Shown here in pieces: positions 1-6,179 of a DNA stretch of 15,489 nucleotides; the first letter of the stretch is position 1, and each line of letters opens with the position of its first letter. Below the pieces are notes generated by a model, which worked only from the letters and a program-made list of their open reading frames with translations, made no database searches and was not told the origin of the DNA. Location of the stretch: the NCBI GenBank assembly GCA_037441765.1, contig JBBIRM010000060.1, forward strand, positions 1-15,489. Direction: 5' to 3'. A program made the position numbers and the translations under genes. Origin of the DNA: JBBIRM01 sp037441765 (lineage in GTDB: Bacteria; Desulfobacterota; BSN033; UBA1163).

Positions 1-23
1 GAAGGTTTTTTAAGAAGACTAAG

Positions 24-83
24 AGTGCACTTTTGAATTTTAAATCTTACAAAAATAGTGTACTTTAATTTTTAAATAACACC
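24..83. repeat. Imperfect tandem direct repeat upstream of rpe
   Basis: AGTGCACTTT begins at 24 and AGTGTACTTT at 57. Each is followed by an A/T block of the form AATTTTAAAT or AATTTTTAAAT, so about 20 bases match between copies 33 bp apart, close to three helical turns. It lies upstream of the rpe promoter candidate. It could be a regulator site or simply low-complexity AT-rich DNA. I see no coding sequence in 1-175. Confidence 0.35.
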
Positions 84-96
84 CAGTAAAATTTAT

Positions 97-125
97 TTGA
101 AAATCTCTTTTAATCCATGTAGTAT
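97..125 (+). promoter_or_regulatory. Candidate sigma-70 promoter for rpe
   Basis: TTGAAA at 97-102 and TAGTAT at 120-125 are separated by exactly 17 bases. This predicts a transcript start near 132 and a short leader before the Shine-Dalgarno sequence GGAGG at 166-170. Found by consensus only. Confidence 0.4.
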
Positions 126-175
126 TTCATCGTAGTAAGGTCTATAAAGATTTTAAAAAAACTCTGGAGGTTAAG

Positions 176-829
176 GTGAAAAAGATAGCTCCCTCTATTC
201 TCTCTGCAGATTTCAGCCGACTTGGAGATGAGGTGAAGGAGGTGGAGTCTGCAGGTGCAGATCTGATACACGTCGATGTGATGGATGGGCATTTTGTTCG
301 GAATATCACCATTGGGCCTTTGGTGGTGGCAGGGTTAAGAAAACTTACCTCTCTTCCCCTGGATGTCCATCTAATGATCGAGCATCCTGGCAGGTATATC
401 GAGGCATTTGCCGAGGCAGGAAGTAACTGGATCACTGTTCACGCAGAGGTATGTCGTCGCCTCAGGGAGATGGTGAAAAAGATACGACATTTTGGGGTTA
501 GGCCCGGAGTGGTGCTAAACCCTTACACATCTATAAAAGCACTCTACCCTGTTCTGGATGAGATCGATTTAGTCCTTCTGATGTCTGTCAATCCAGGGTT
601 TGCAGGCCAGGCCTTTATCCCATCCGTTTTAAAAAAGATTGAGAAGTTGAGAAAACTTGTTGATTCGAATCATTACACCTTAGAAATTGAGGTAGACGGA
701 GGGATTAAGGTCGACAACATTAAAGAAGTTTCAAGGGCAGGAGGCGATATCTTTGTCCTCGGGACAGGTATCTTCAAAACAAAGGATTACCGGGAAACCA
801 TCCAAAAGATAAGACAAGCTATCGAATAG
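176..829 (+). CDS. rpe: Ribulose-phosphate 3-epimerase
   Basis: Interconverts D-ribulose 5-phosphate and D-xylulose 5-phosphate in the cytosolic pentose phosphate or Calvin-type pathways. The 217-residue length matches the family. The N-terminus KKIAPSILSADFSRLGDEV is diagnostic. Metal and catalytic positions are visible: H32 and D34 in the HVDVMDGHF motif, H65 in DVHLMI, the MSVNPGFAGQAF loop at 136-147, and D174 in EVDGGI. The stretch VHAEVCRRL at 88-96 differs from the commoner HxEA...HLHR pattern, but the TIM-barrel core is intact. The start is GTG at 176, chosen because GGAGG sits 5 bases upstream and the protein then begins at the family's normal N-terminus. It is transcribed alone here, convergent with hepT 27 bases downstream. 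Confidence 0.96.
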   Translation: MKKIAPSILSADFSRLGDEVKEVESAGADLIHVDVMDGHFVRNITIGPLVVAGLRKLTSLPLDVHLMIEHPGRYIEAFAEAGSNWITVHAEVCRRLREMVKKIRHFGVRPGVVLNPYTSIKALYPVLDEIDLVLLMSVNPGFAGQAFIPSVLKKIEKLRKLVDSNHYTLEIEVDGGIKVDNIKEVSRAGGDIFVLGTGIFKTKDYRETIQKIRQAIE

Positions 830-837
830 TTTTTTTG
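817..837 (+). terminator. Weak intrinsic terminator overlapping the rpe stop
   Basis: AGCTAT (817-822) can pair with ATAGTT (826-831) around a CGA loop, with one G-U pair, and a T-run continues to 836. The stem is only 6 bp, so this is a modest candidate. It sits where a terminator is expected, between the convergent rpe and hepT genes. Confidence 0.3.
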
Positions 838-856
838 GTTATTTCACTCCCTAAGA

Positions 857-1288
857 TCATTTTCTATTTTTGATATACCCCTCTATGGCCTCAATGAAAG
901 ATAGGAAATCAGTTTTGTTCTCTCTAACCAATGAAAGAAGTTTTTCGTCAGAGATAAACCAATATCGATGGATTAAAGAATTCCTGAAATCAAAAAAGGG
1001 TTTTATCTTTTTAGAAAGAAGTTCAGGGATAATTCCAGTTTGTCCAGCGCGAAGAATGGTTTCAATATAGCCTACAACAGGTTCTCCCTTATCTTTCGCG
1101 AGGATGTGTTGAAGTATATTTGCCATGGCTTCAGCAATCTCAATGAGAGAGTATTTTAATCCCTTTATTATCCACGGCTCCTTGAGGATTTGAAGATCCG
1201 AATTATTTAATAGCAGTTCTTCAATTTCGTTGTGGCGGGATTTAATTTCTAATAGATACTTTTGGATTCTTTCAATATCGATTTTCAT
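857..1288 (-). CDS. hepT: HepT-like HEPN-domain RNase toxin
   Basis: A 143-residue, mostly helical HEPN (DUF86/HepT) protein. The catalytic RNase motif Rx4HxY is present as RNSLIHRY at residues 102-109, with R102, H107 and Y109. In characterised MntA-HepT pairs the Tyr is AMPylated by the partner nucleotidyltransferase, which silences the RNase; that role is transferred here by homology. The start is ATG at 1288, because it overlaps the mntA stop as ATGA, a typical toxin-antitoxin coupling. An upstream in-frame start at 1321 would add 11 non-family residues inside mntA. No Shine-Dalgarno precedes the ATG: the local message reads CCTCCTT, which resembles the anti-SD, so translation probably depends on coupling to mntA. 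Confidence 0.88.
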   Translation of the reverse strand: MKIDIERIQKYLLEIKSRHNEIEELLLNNSDLQILKEPWIIKGLKYSLIEIAEAMANILQHILAKDKGEPVVGYIETILRAGQTGIIPELLSKKIKPFFDFRNSLIHRYWFISDEKLLSLVRENKTDFLSFIEAIEGYIKNRK

Positions 1289-1686
1289 AACAAGGAGGCT
1301 TCGGTGAGGATACCAGCACATTCTCTATATTTTAAAGAAACATACTCCACCAAATCTGTCCGCAACTCAGGATCATGATCGACAAGTAATATTCCCTCCT
1401 TAAAGACTCTTTTAAGAAATGTAAATGGAGCATGGTTAATGATCTGGATATCGAAATGGTCAGCAGAAAGATCAATCCCTTCTTCTTTAAAAAGGTAGGA
1501 GAGCTGTGTTTTTATATCAGCACTGAGGACAAAAGGATTCTCTTCAGAGTTCTTAGCATAAATCCCTACATCGATATCTCTGAAGGATTGTTCATTGACA
1601 AAGGACCCGTAGACATAGGCAAAAATGATCCGGTTGTCTTGAAGAAGTGTTTCCTTTAATAGATCAAGGATTTTTTGCTTATCCAT
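1285..1686 (-). CDS. mntA: MntA-like minimal nucleotidyltransferase antitoxin
   Basis: A 133-residue minimal nucleotidyltransferase of the MNT/DNA polymerase beta fold. The active-site motif is YGSFVNEQSFRDIDVGIY: GS at residues 27-28 and DxD at 37-39. The GS-DxD spacing is 8, shorter than the GSx10DxD usually quoted for MntA. Known family members transfer AMP to the HEPN toxin encoded next to them, and this gene overlaps hepT by 4 bases. Two adjacent ATGs (1689 and 1686) follow AAGG, and 1686 gives slightly better spacing. The frame stays open upstream to 1782 only because it runs through the tRNA gene, where it reads VRIPAPPP-like sequence, so the longer form is rejected. No promoter is visible between this gene and the tRNA 45 bases upstream. 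Confidence 0.87.
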   Translation of the reverse strand: MDKQKILDLLKETLLQDNRIIFAYVYGSFVNEQSFRDIDVGIYAKNSEENPFVLSADIKTQLSYLFKEEGIDLSADHFDIQIINHAPFTFLKRVFKEGILLVDHDPELRTDLVEYVSLKYRECAGILTEASLL

Positions 1687-1731
1687 CATCCTTGCATGCC
1701 AAAAAGGGGAAAAAAATTTCCAAAAAAGAAT

Positions 1732-1808
1732 TGGTGGCGGTGCAGGGATTCGAACCCCGGACTCTGCGGATATGAGCCGCATGCTCTAACCAACTGAGCT
1801 ACACCGCC
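1732..1808 (-). tRNA. tRNA-Met (CAT anticodon), elongator type, CCA encoded
   Basis: The complement folds as a full cloverleaf. The acceptor stem is GGCGGTG/CACCGCC, the D-arm GCTCAGTTGGTTAGAGC, and the anticodon stem TGCGG/CCGCA with loop CTCATAT (anticodon CAT). The T-arm contains GGTTCGAAT, and A plus an encoded CCA ends at 1732. The initiator type is excluded: G1-C72 pairs, and the anticodon stem lacks the three G-C pairs. The lysidine-modified isoleucine tRNA also carries CAT, but the C4-G69/C5-G68 pairs recognised by TilS in E. coli are G4-C69/G5-C68 here, which favours Met. Confidence 0.95.
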
Positions 1809-1820
1809 AGCCCAAATAAA

Positions 1821-1848
1821 ATTTTACAGATTCCTTTAGTTTTGTCAA
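1821..1848 (-). promoter_or_regulatory. Strong sigma-70 promoter for tRNA-Met (and probably mntA-hepT)
   Basis: On the minus strand, TTGACA (1848-1843) and TAAAAT (1826-1821) are separated by 16 bases. The predicted start falls about 6 bases upstream of the mature tRNA 5' end at 1808. The -35 is a perfect consensus, and it is the only convincing promoter upstream of mntA-hepT. Confidence 0.7.
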
Positions 1849-1862
1849 ATGAAAAAATGGGT

Positions 1863-2100
1863 AGATCGTAATCCCTCACTTAAGGGATGATTATATAAAT
1901 CGGGTAGGGATATCTCCAAAAATCTTATATAGCGGGTCGGTTAATAGAATGTCTGAAGAAAGAGATTTCATCTAAGGAGATGGTAGCCTTTTCAATACTC
2001 AAGGGATTCTGTAGTCAGGGAGCAATATAAGGTTTCCGCTATAAGATTTTCTCCGACATTCCTACCCGATTCCCCGGATGAGTGAGGTGTTACGAGATCT
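1863..2100. mobile_element. 238-bp element with long imperfect terminal inverted repeats (MITE-like or long-hairpin DNA)
   Basis: The two ends are imperfect reverse complements over about 70 bases each. Matched blocks, from outside inward, are: AGATC 1863-1867 with 2096-2100; GTAA 1868-1871 with 2090-2093; CCTCACT 1874-1880 with 2081-2087; AATCGGGTAGG 1898-1908 with 2061-2071; AAAATCTTAT 1919-1928 with 2041-2050; AGCGG 1931-1935 with 2036-2040. The roughly 100-bp centre has no open frame and contains a small CATCT-AAGG-AGATG hairpin at 1969-1982. The block order is kept while the linkers vary, as expected for a decayed non-autonomous transposon or a structured RNA. TGAAAAA occurs just outside both ends (1850-1856 and 2102-2108), which is weak evidence for a target duplication. 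No transposase is in the window. Confidence 0.6.
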
Positions 2101-2296
2101 CTGAAAAAGTATTTAAAAACGATTTTTAGACTGGGGAGGTGGGTGAGAAGGCTTTAAAGGACTTTTTTAGAGGTCTCAAAGGGAGTGTTTTGAAAATTTA
2201 AAACTCAACCTGACTAAGATGATATAGGAAGTGGATTCCCTTGATTTTAAGCAATTTATTTCCGATAATAAGTTGAATATTGCTGGAGGAGAGAAG
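2101..2296. other. Gene-free leader between the inverted-repeat element and larC
   Basis: AT-rich and non-coding as far as I can see. A GTG at 2231 opens the larC frame 22 codons early, but the extra residues do not resemble the family and it has no good ribosome site. I find no confident promoter or riboswitch here. Confidence 0.4.
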
Positions 2297-3517
2297 ATGA
2301 GGATTGCCTATTTTGATTGTTTCTCAGGAGCAAGTGGGGATATGATCCTCGGAGCGATGATTGATGCAGGGCTTTCACCGAAGGCCTTAAGAGAAGAGTT
2401 AGAGAAACTCCGGGTGCCTGGTCTTCGTTTAAAAACGAGGAAGGTTTTAAAAGCAGGGATAGCAGGGACACAGGTGTTTGTGGAACGAAAGAATGAGCGG
2501 AGGACTCATAGAAATTTGAAAGAGATGCTATCAATCATTGACCGGAGTCGATTAGATTCCGAGGTTAAGGAGAAGAGCAAAACAATCTTTCAGAAGATCG
2601 CCACCGCTGAGGCAAAGATTCATAACATCTCAATAGACGAAGTCCATTTTCATGAATTGGGCGGGTTGGATTCTGTGGTGGATATTGTTGGTTCTGTCAT
2701 CGGGCTTGGGCAGTTGGGGGTTGATGAGGTTTGGGTATCGAAGGTCAATGCAGGTGGTGGATTTGTCAAATGCGAACATGGAATACTTCCTGTTCCTGCA
2801 CCTGCCACCTTATCCCTGATGAAAGGAAAGCCCATCTATTCCTCAGGTATCGAAAGGGAGCTTCTCACCCCAACAGGAGCAGCCATTTTAACTACCATGG
2901 GCTCCAGGTTTGGAGAAATGCCTCTTATGGAGGTAGAAAAAATAGGCTATGGGGCTGGACGGGATGACCTTCCACACCCCAATTTGCTTCGTTTGATGAT
3001 AGGGAATTCTTTGAAAAATTCAGTCAAAGAGAAGGTCAGTGTTATTGAGACAAATATCGATGACATGAATCCGCAACTCTTCGACCATATTATAGAAAGG
3101 CTATTGAAAATGAAGGCCTTAGATGTTTTTCTCACTCCAGTAATGATGAAGAAGAATAGGCTTGGAACACTTCTTACTGTGGTCTCTCCTCCCGACCAAA
3201 GGGATATTATTACAGAATTTATATTGAGGGAGACAACAACCCTTGGAATGCGGTGGCGTGAAGAAGAGAGGATCCGGGCAGAAAGAGAGATTGTTACCCT
3301 CGATACTCCTTATGGAAAAGTAAGATTTAAGATAGCATATTGGAAAGGAGAAAAGGTAAACCTTTCTCCTGAATACGAGGATTGCAAAAAGATTGCTACC
3401 AGGAAGGGAATTCCTTTAAAGGATATCTTTGAAGAAGCAAAGAAAATCGCAATGAAGTGGTTCGAGGGCAGAAAATCATTACAAAAAAAGAGGCAACATT
3501 TTCCTCCTCATAGATAG
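2297..3517 (+). CDS. larC: LarC: nickel-pincer cofactor biosynthesis (nickel insertion) protein
   Basis: LarC inserts nickel into the pyridinium bis-thiocarboxylate mononucleotide using CTP, the last step in making the nickel-pincer cofactor of lactate racemase and other LarA-family enzymes. The 406-residue protein begins MRIAYFDCFSGASGDMILGA, the family signature. It also has HFHELGGLDSVVDIVG (117-132), HGILPVPAPA (161-170), ELLTPTGAAIL (188-198) and GYGAGRDDLPHPN (217-229). The start is ATG at 2297 with GGAGGAGAG upstream (2285-2293). LarC in Lactobacillus plantarum is made from two frames by programmed frameshifting; here it is one uninterrupted frame. The usual His-rich loop near residue 65-75 is reduced (ERRTHRNLKEM). 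No larA, larB or larE is in the window, so its client enzyme is unknown. Confidence 0.93.
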   Translation: MRIAYFDCFSGASGDMILGAMIDAGLSPKALREELEKLRVPGLRLKTRKVLKAGIAGTQVFVERKNERRTHRNLKEMLSIIDRSRLDSEVKEKSKTIFQKIATAEAKIHNISIDEVHFHELGGLDSVVDIVGSVIGLGQLGVDEVWVSKVNAGGGFVKCEHGILPVPAPATLSLMKGKPIYSSGIERELLTPTGAAILTTMGSRFGEMPLMEVEKIGYGAGRDDLPHPNLLRLMIGNSLKNSVKEKVSVIETNIDDMNPQLFDHIIERLLKMKALDVFLTPVMMKKNRLGTLLTVVSPPDQRDIITEFILRETTTLGMRWREEERIRAEREIVTLDTPYGKVRFKIAYWKGEKVNLSPEYEDCKKIATRKGIPLKDIFEEAKKIAMKWFEGRKSLQKKRQHFPPHR

Positions 3518-3569
3518 GCTTGAATATTAGGTGATGAAGGCTTATATTTAAATTGAAGGAGAAAAAAAG

Positions 3570-4121
3570 ATGAATGCCAAGGAAAAACTTATTTTTATAA
3601 GTATTGTTCTAATAATTATAATGCTTTTTACAGCCCATGACGGTTTGGCCCAGCCGAAACCATTAACCAACCCACCCACCATTATCCATTCCTATGCGGA
3701 GGAGAAAGGATATTTCGGTACCATATGGAGGGTCTACCTTTCGGCAGAGGATCCTGATGGAGATATGTGGAAAATTGCTATCACTGTGGATCAATTAGGT
3801 TATGGGCATTATCCAACCGATTGGGTTTATCTCAAACCACGCCATCAAAAGGAGTTCAAGGGATATCTCCAATGGAATACCTTCAGTTCAAAGACACACT
3901 TTTTAAGGGAATGGACACAGATTACAATAAAGATATCGGTTTTTGACAAGGCGGGTAATGAGAGCAATATCGTCACTTTTCCATTTGAGTTTATTTCAGG
4001 AAAGCCCCACCTCACTAAGCCACCTGCTCCTTTTGAGCAGGGGAATATCCCAAGGTTGGGACATATCACCATTGATCTATATGAAACAGACATTATGGTT
4101 GGGGACGGGAATTTAAATTAA
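3570..4121 (+). CDS. Secreted protein of unknown function with an Ig/cadherin-like segment
   Basis: I do not recognise a named family. The 183-residue protein starts with a clear Sec signal: charged MNAKEK, then a hydrophobic IFISIVLIIIMLF core, with likely cleavage after GLA before QPKP (about residue 27). The mature part is proline-rich at both ends. Its middle reads AEDPDGDMWKIAITVDQ and later ISVFDKAGNESNIVTFPFEF, resembling beta-sandwich domains that carry a DPDGD turn and a DxAGNxS strand. It is therefore probably periplasmic or surface-exposed. ATG at 3570 has GAAGGAG 8 bases upstream. It follows larC by 52 bases on the same strand and may share its transcript, though no functional link is evident. 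Confidence 0.75.
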   Translation: MNAKEKLIFISIVLIIIMLFTAHDGLAQPKPLTNPPTIIHSYAEEKGYFGTIWRVYLSAEDPDGDMWKIAITVDQLGYGHYPTDWVYLKPRHQKEFKGYLQWNTFSSKTHFLREWTQITIKISVFDKAGNESNIVTFPFEFISGKPHLTKPPAPFEQGNIPRLGHITIDLYETDIMVGDGNLN

Positions 4122-4156
4122 ACTTCCCAAATCCCAAAATGCCTATTGCCAACTTT

Positions 4157-4192
4157 CCTCTCTTCCCAATGCTTGGGGAGAGAGGGTTAGGG
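4157..4192. repeat. Palindromic repeat copy A (CCTCTC...GAGAGG)
   Basis: CCTCTCTTCCCAA (4157-4169) pairs with TTGGGGAGAGAGG (4173-4185) through 13 bp with one G-U pair and a TGC loop. It is followed by GTTAGGG, as in the longer GGGGAGAGG-TTAAGG-TGAGGGG form of this repeat seen at 8878-8926. It sits just after the secreted-protein gene and could help end its transcript, but no T-run follows at once. Confidence 0.6.
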
Positions 4193-4217
4193 GTTTATGA
4201 AGGACTTTTTATTTTTC

Positions 4218-4246
4218 TTGCATTTAAATAAATAGAATGGTAAAAG
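4218..4246 (+). promoter_or_regulatory. Candidate promoter for the lipoprotein-tilS unit
   Basis: TTGCAT (4218-4223) and TAAAAG (4241-4246) are separated by 17 bases. The predicted start near 4253 leaves a short leader with GAGGAGG at 4265-4271 before the ATG at 4278. Confidence 0.35.
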
Positions 4247-4277
4247 ATTTTTAATAGTTTTAAAGAGGAGGATTCTT

Positions 4278-4724
4278 ATGAAAAGGATGATTCAGATAGG
4301 GTTCATCGTTCTCCTGATTATTGTAATGGGCGTAGGTTGTTCCACAACTGTGAAGGAGAGGCAAAGAGAACCAAGTGGAGAGGAAACTGGATCGAGGGCA
4401 AAATATTATCATTTTGATGATGTCCTTATTCCCCATGAACTGAATTTCAAACAGAAGAAGTCTTTTGTTTATGAGACCCCGCGTTTTAAGGCAGGGATTT
4501 TGTATTTTAAAAAATGGAGAATTGATGTGGAGTCTTTAATCGATTTTTTTAGTTACCATATGGAAAAGGACAACTGGAAATTGGTTAATAGTTTTAAGGG
4601 GAAAGAAAACATCCTCAATTTTTCAAAGCCGGATAAGAATTGCACTATTAAGATTAGTGAAAATTGGTTGGGGTATACAGAGGTAGAGGTAAGGGTTGGG
4701 CCCACAGGAGAGAAGAAGATGTAA
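4278..4724 (+). CDS. Small predicted lipoprotein of unknown function
   Basis: The 148-residue protein begins MKRMIQIGFIVLLIIVMGVGC. A hydrophobic segment ends in Cys21, consistent with signal peptidase II processing, although the lipobox (M-G-V-G-C) is not canonical because -3 is Gly. The mature region is a compact alpha/beta domain with YHFDDVLIPHELNF, ETPRFKAGILYFKK, VESLIDFFSYHMEKDNWKL and a C-terminal ILNFSKPDKNCTIKI strand pair. I recall similar small lipoproteins in Desulfobacterota genomes but cannot name a function. GAGGAGG lies 6 bases before the ATG. The gene ends 9 bases before tilS, so the two are probably co-transcribed. Confidence 0.8.
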   Translation: MKRMIQIGFIVLLIIVMGVGCSTTVKERQREPSGEETGSRAKYYHFDDVLIPHELNFKQKKSFVYETPRFKAGILYFKKWRIDVESLIDFFSYHMEKDNWKLVNSFKGKENILNFSKPDKNCTIKISENWLGYTEVEVRVGPTGEKKM

Positions 4725-4733
4725 GAGTTTAAT

Positions 4734-6128
4734 ATGTTATTGGAGCAAGTCAAAAGGACCATTGATCAATATCATCTATTAGAGAAGGGTGATCGTTTGA
4801 TCATTGGGGTATCTGGAGGAATGGATTCAATGGTCCTTTTACACGTCTTAAATACCCTCCGTAAAATTTTTAACATTTCTCTGATCGTAGCCCATGTCAA
4901 CCATGGCCTCCGACCTGCTGAATCAGAAGAGGAGGCGAAATTAGTTCAGAAAGAATCGGAGAGGCTTGGTTGTCCTTTTGAATATGGAGAGTTCGATGTA
5001 AAGGAATTTCAGAAGATGACAGGCCTCTCCCTTCAGGATGCGGCAAGAAAGATTCGTTTCCAATTCTTCCAAACCCTTCTTGAAAAGTATGATGCCCATA
5101 AGGTCGCATTGGGCCATAATGCGGATGACCAGGTTGAAACGTTTCTCTTAAATCTTTTTCGGGGTTCGGGCCTGAGAGGGCTGAAAGGGATGCTTCCTAT
5201 CAGAGATGGAAGGGTGATTCGACCCCTCCTTGAAGTTTGGAGAAGTGATATTGAATCGTTTGCCATCCGACATGGGGTCCCCTACCTTATCGATTCTTCT
5301 AATCTACAGAGAAAATATCTTAGGAATAAGATTCGGCTTGACCTTATTCCATTCATTGAAAAAGAGTATTTCCCAAATGTCAAAACGACGATCAATAAGA
5401 TTTCAAAAATCCTTAGGGAGGAAAACGATTGCCTCGAAAGCCAAACCGAGAAAGTTTACCAAAGGATTGTCCGAGAAGAGAAAGGAGTCCTGTCTCTAAG
5501 TTATTCTGATTATCAGTCTCTACATCCCTCCCTCCAGAGAAGGGTTCTTTGGAAGATGATAAGGAGTTTGTTGAAGAATGAGTTGGCAATGGAGGAGACG
5601 GGTCAGTGGCCAATTGATTCACTTATTAGAAAATTGAAGAATCCCTTTGAGAATTTCATCCTCGAATTATCCCAGGACATCTATTTAGAGAAGAATTATG
5701 ATACGCTCTTTCTGAGAAGAGGAAGGGTCAATTGGATTCCACCTTTTGAGGTTGAACTGTTATTGCCAGGGAAAACCTTTATCCAGGAGATTGGCCACGA
5801 GATCATTGTGGAAGAGTTAGAAATGGGCAATCGGATTAAAGAATTGAACATCTCCCCATGGGTTGCCTTTTTTGACTATCACCGCCTTAAATTTCCACTA
5901 AAAGTTCGAAATTTCAGGCCGGGCGACCGATTTCAACCCTTGGGAGTAAAGGGAACTCAGAAACTAAAGAAGTTTTTCATTGACCATAAGGTTCCAAGAT
6001 TTGAGAGAATGAAGATCCCGCTCCTCATCTCAGGCGATACGATTGCCTGGGTCATAGGCTACAGGATTAGTGAGAAGGTGAAGGTGACAGAAAAAACAGA
6101 TAAATTTTTAAGGGTTGAATTGATTTAA
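4734..6128 (+). CDS. tilS: tRNA(Ile)-lysidine synthase
   Basis: TilS uses ATP and lysine to convert C34 of the CAU-anticodon isoleucine tRNA to lysidine, changing both codon and amino-acid specificity. The 464 residues match the long bacterial form. The PP-loop GVSGGMDSM has SGGMDS at residues 27-32. VAHVNHGLRPAESEEEA and ALGHNADDQVETFLLNLFRG follow, and the C-terminal TilS_C domain shows FRPGDRFQPLGVKGTQKLKK...IPLLISGDTIAWVIGYRISE. ATG at 4734 has only a weak purine-rich site, so initiation may be coupled to the lipoprotein gene ending at 4724. In many relatives ftsH follows tilS; here an RNA methyltransferase gene does. Confidence 0.96.
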   Translation: MLLEQVKRTIDQYHLLEKGDRLIIGVSGGMDSMVLLHVLNTLRKIFNISLIVAHVNHGLRPAESEEEAKLVQKESERLGCPFEYGEFDVKEFQKMTGLSLQDAARKIRFQFFQTLLEKYDAHKVALGHNADDQVETFLLNLFRGSGLRGLKGMLPIRDGRVIRPLLEVWRSDIESFAIRHGVPYLIDSSNLQRKYLRNKIRLDLIPFIEKEYFPNVKTTINKISKILREENDCLESQTEKVYQRIVREEKGVLSLSYSDYQSLHPSLQRRVLWKMIRSLLKNELAMEETGQWPIDSLIRKLKNPFENFILELSQDIYLEKNYDTLFLRRGRVNWIPPFEVELLLPGKTFIQEIGHEIIVEELEMGNRIKELNISPWVAFFDYHRLKFPLKVRNFRPGDRFQPLGVKGTQKLKKFFIDHKVPRFERMKIPLLISGDTIAWVIGYRISEKVKVTEKTDKFLRVELI

Positions 6129-6145
6129 TAGAAACAGGTGTGGGA

Positions 6146-6173
6146 TTGACATAAACGAAGAGTTCATTAAAAT
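6146..6173 (+). promoter_or_regulatory. Candidate sigma-70 promoter ending close to the methyltransferase ATG
   Basis: TTGACA (6146-6151) and TAAAAT (6168-6173) are 16 bases apart, the same hexamers and spacing as the tRNA-Met promoter on the other strand at 1821-1848. The expected start, 6-8 bases past the -10, falls at about 6179-6181, on the ATG at 6180. That would give a leaderless or nearly leaderless message. Confidence 0.45.
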
Positions 6174-6179
6174 TTAATC

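Noticed and set aside
142..435. Open frame antisense to rpe
   Set aside because: No ribosome site or family similarity. It lies wholly opposite a well-supported gene; similar antisense frames opposite tilS, murJ, hbd and the thiolase were dropped for the same reason.
1289..1321. Earlier start for hepT
   Set aside because: It would add 11 residues inside mntA. The ATG overlapping the mntA stop gives the normal HepT N-terminus.
1687..1782. N-terminal extension of mntA reading through the tRNA
   Set aside because: The extra residues (VRIPAPPP-like) are the translation of tRNA T-arm and anticodon sequence. The protein family starts at the ATG pair at 1689/1686.
1732..1808. Initiator tRNA or lysidine-type tRNA-Ile
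   Set aside because: Position 1-72 is paired and the anticodon stem lacks the three G-C pairs of the initiator. The acceptor pairs at 4-69 and 5-68 are G-C, not the C-G pairs TilS prefers in E. coli.
2231..2296. GTG start 22 codons upstream of larC
   Set aside because: No good ribosome site and no family similarity. GGAGGAGAG precedes the ATG at 2297, and MRIAYFDCFSG is the usual LarC start.
2297..3517. Programmed frameshift in larC
   Set aside because: The gene is one uninterrupted frame of normal full length, so no frameshift is needed.
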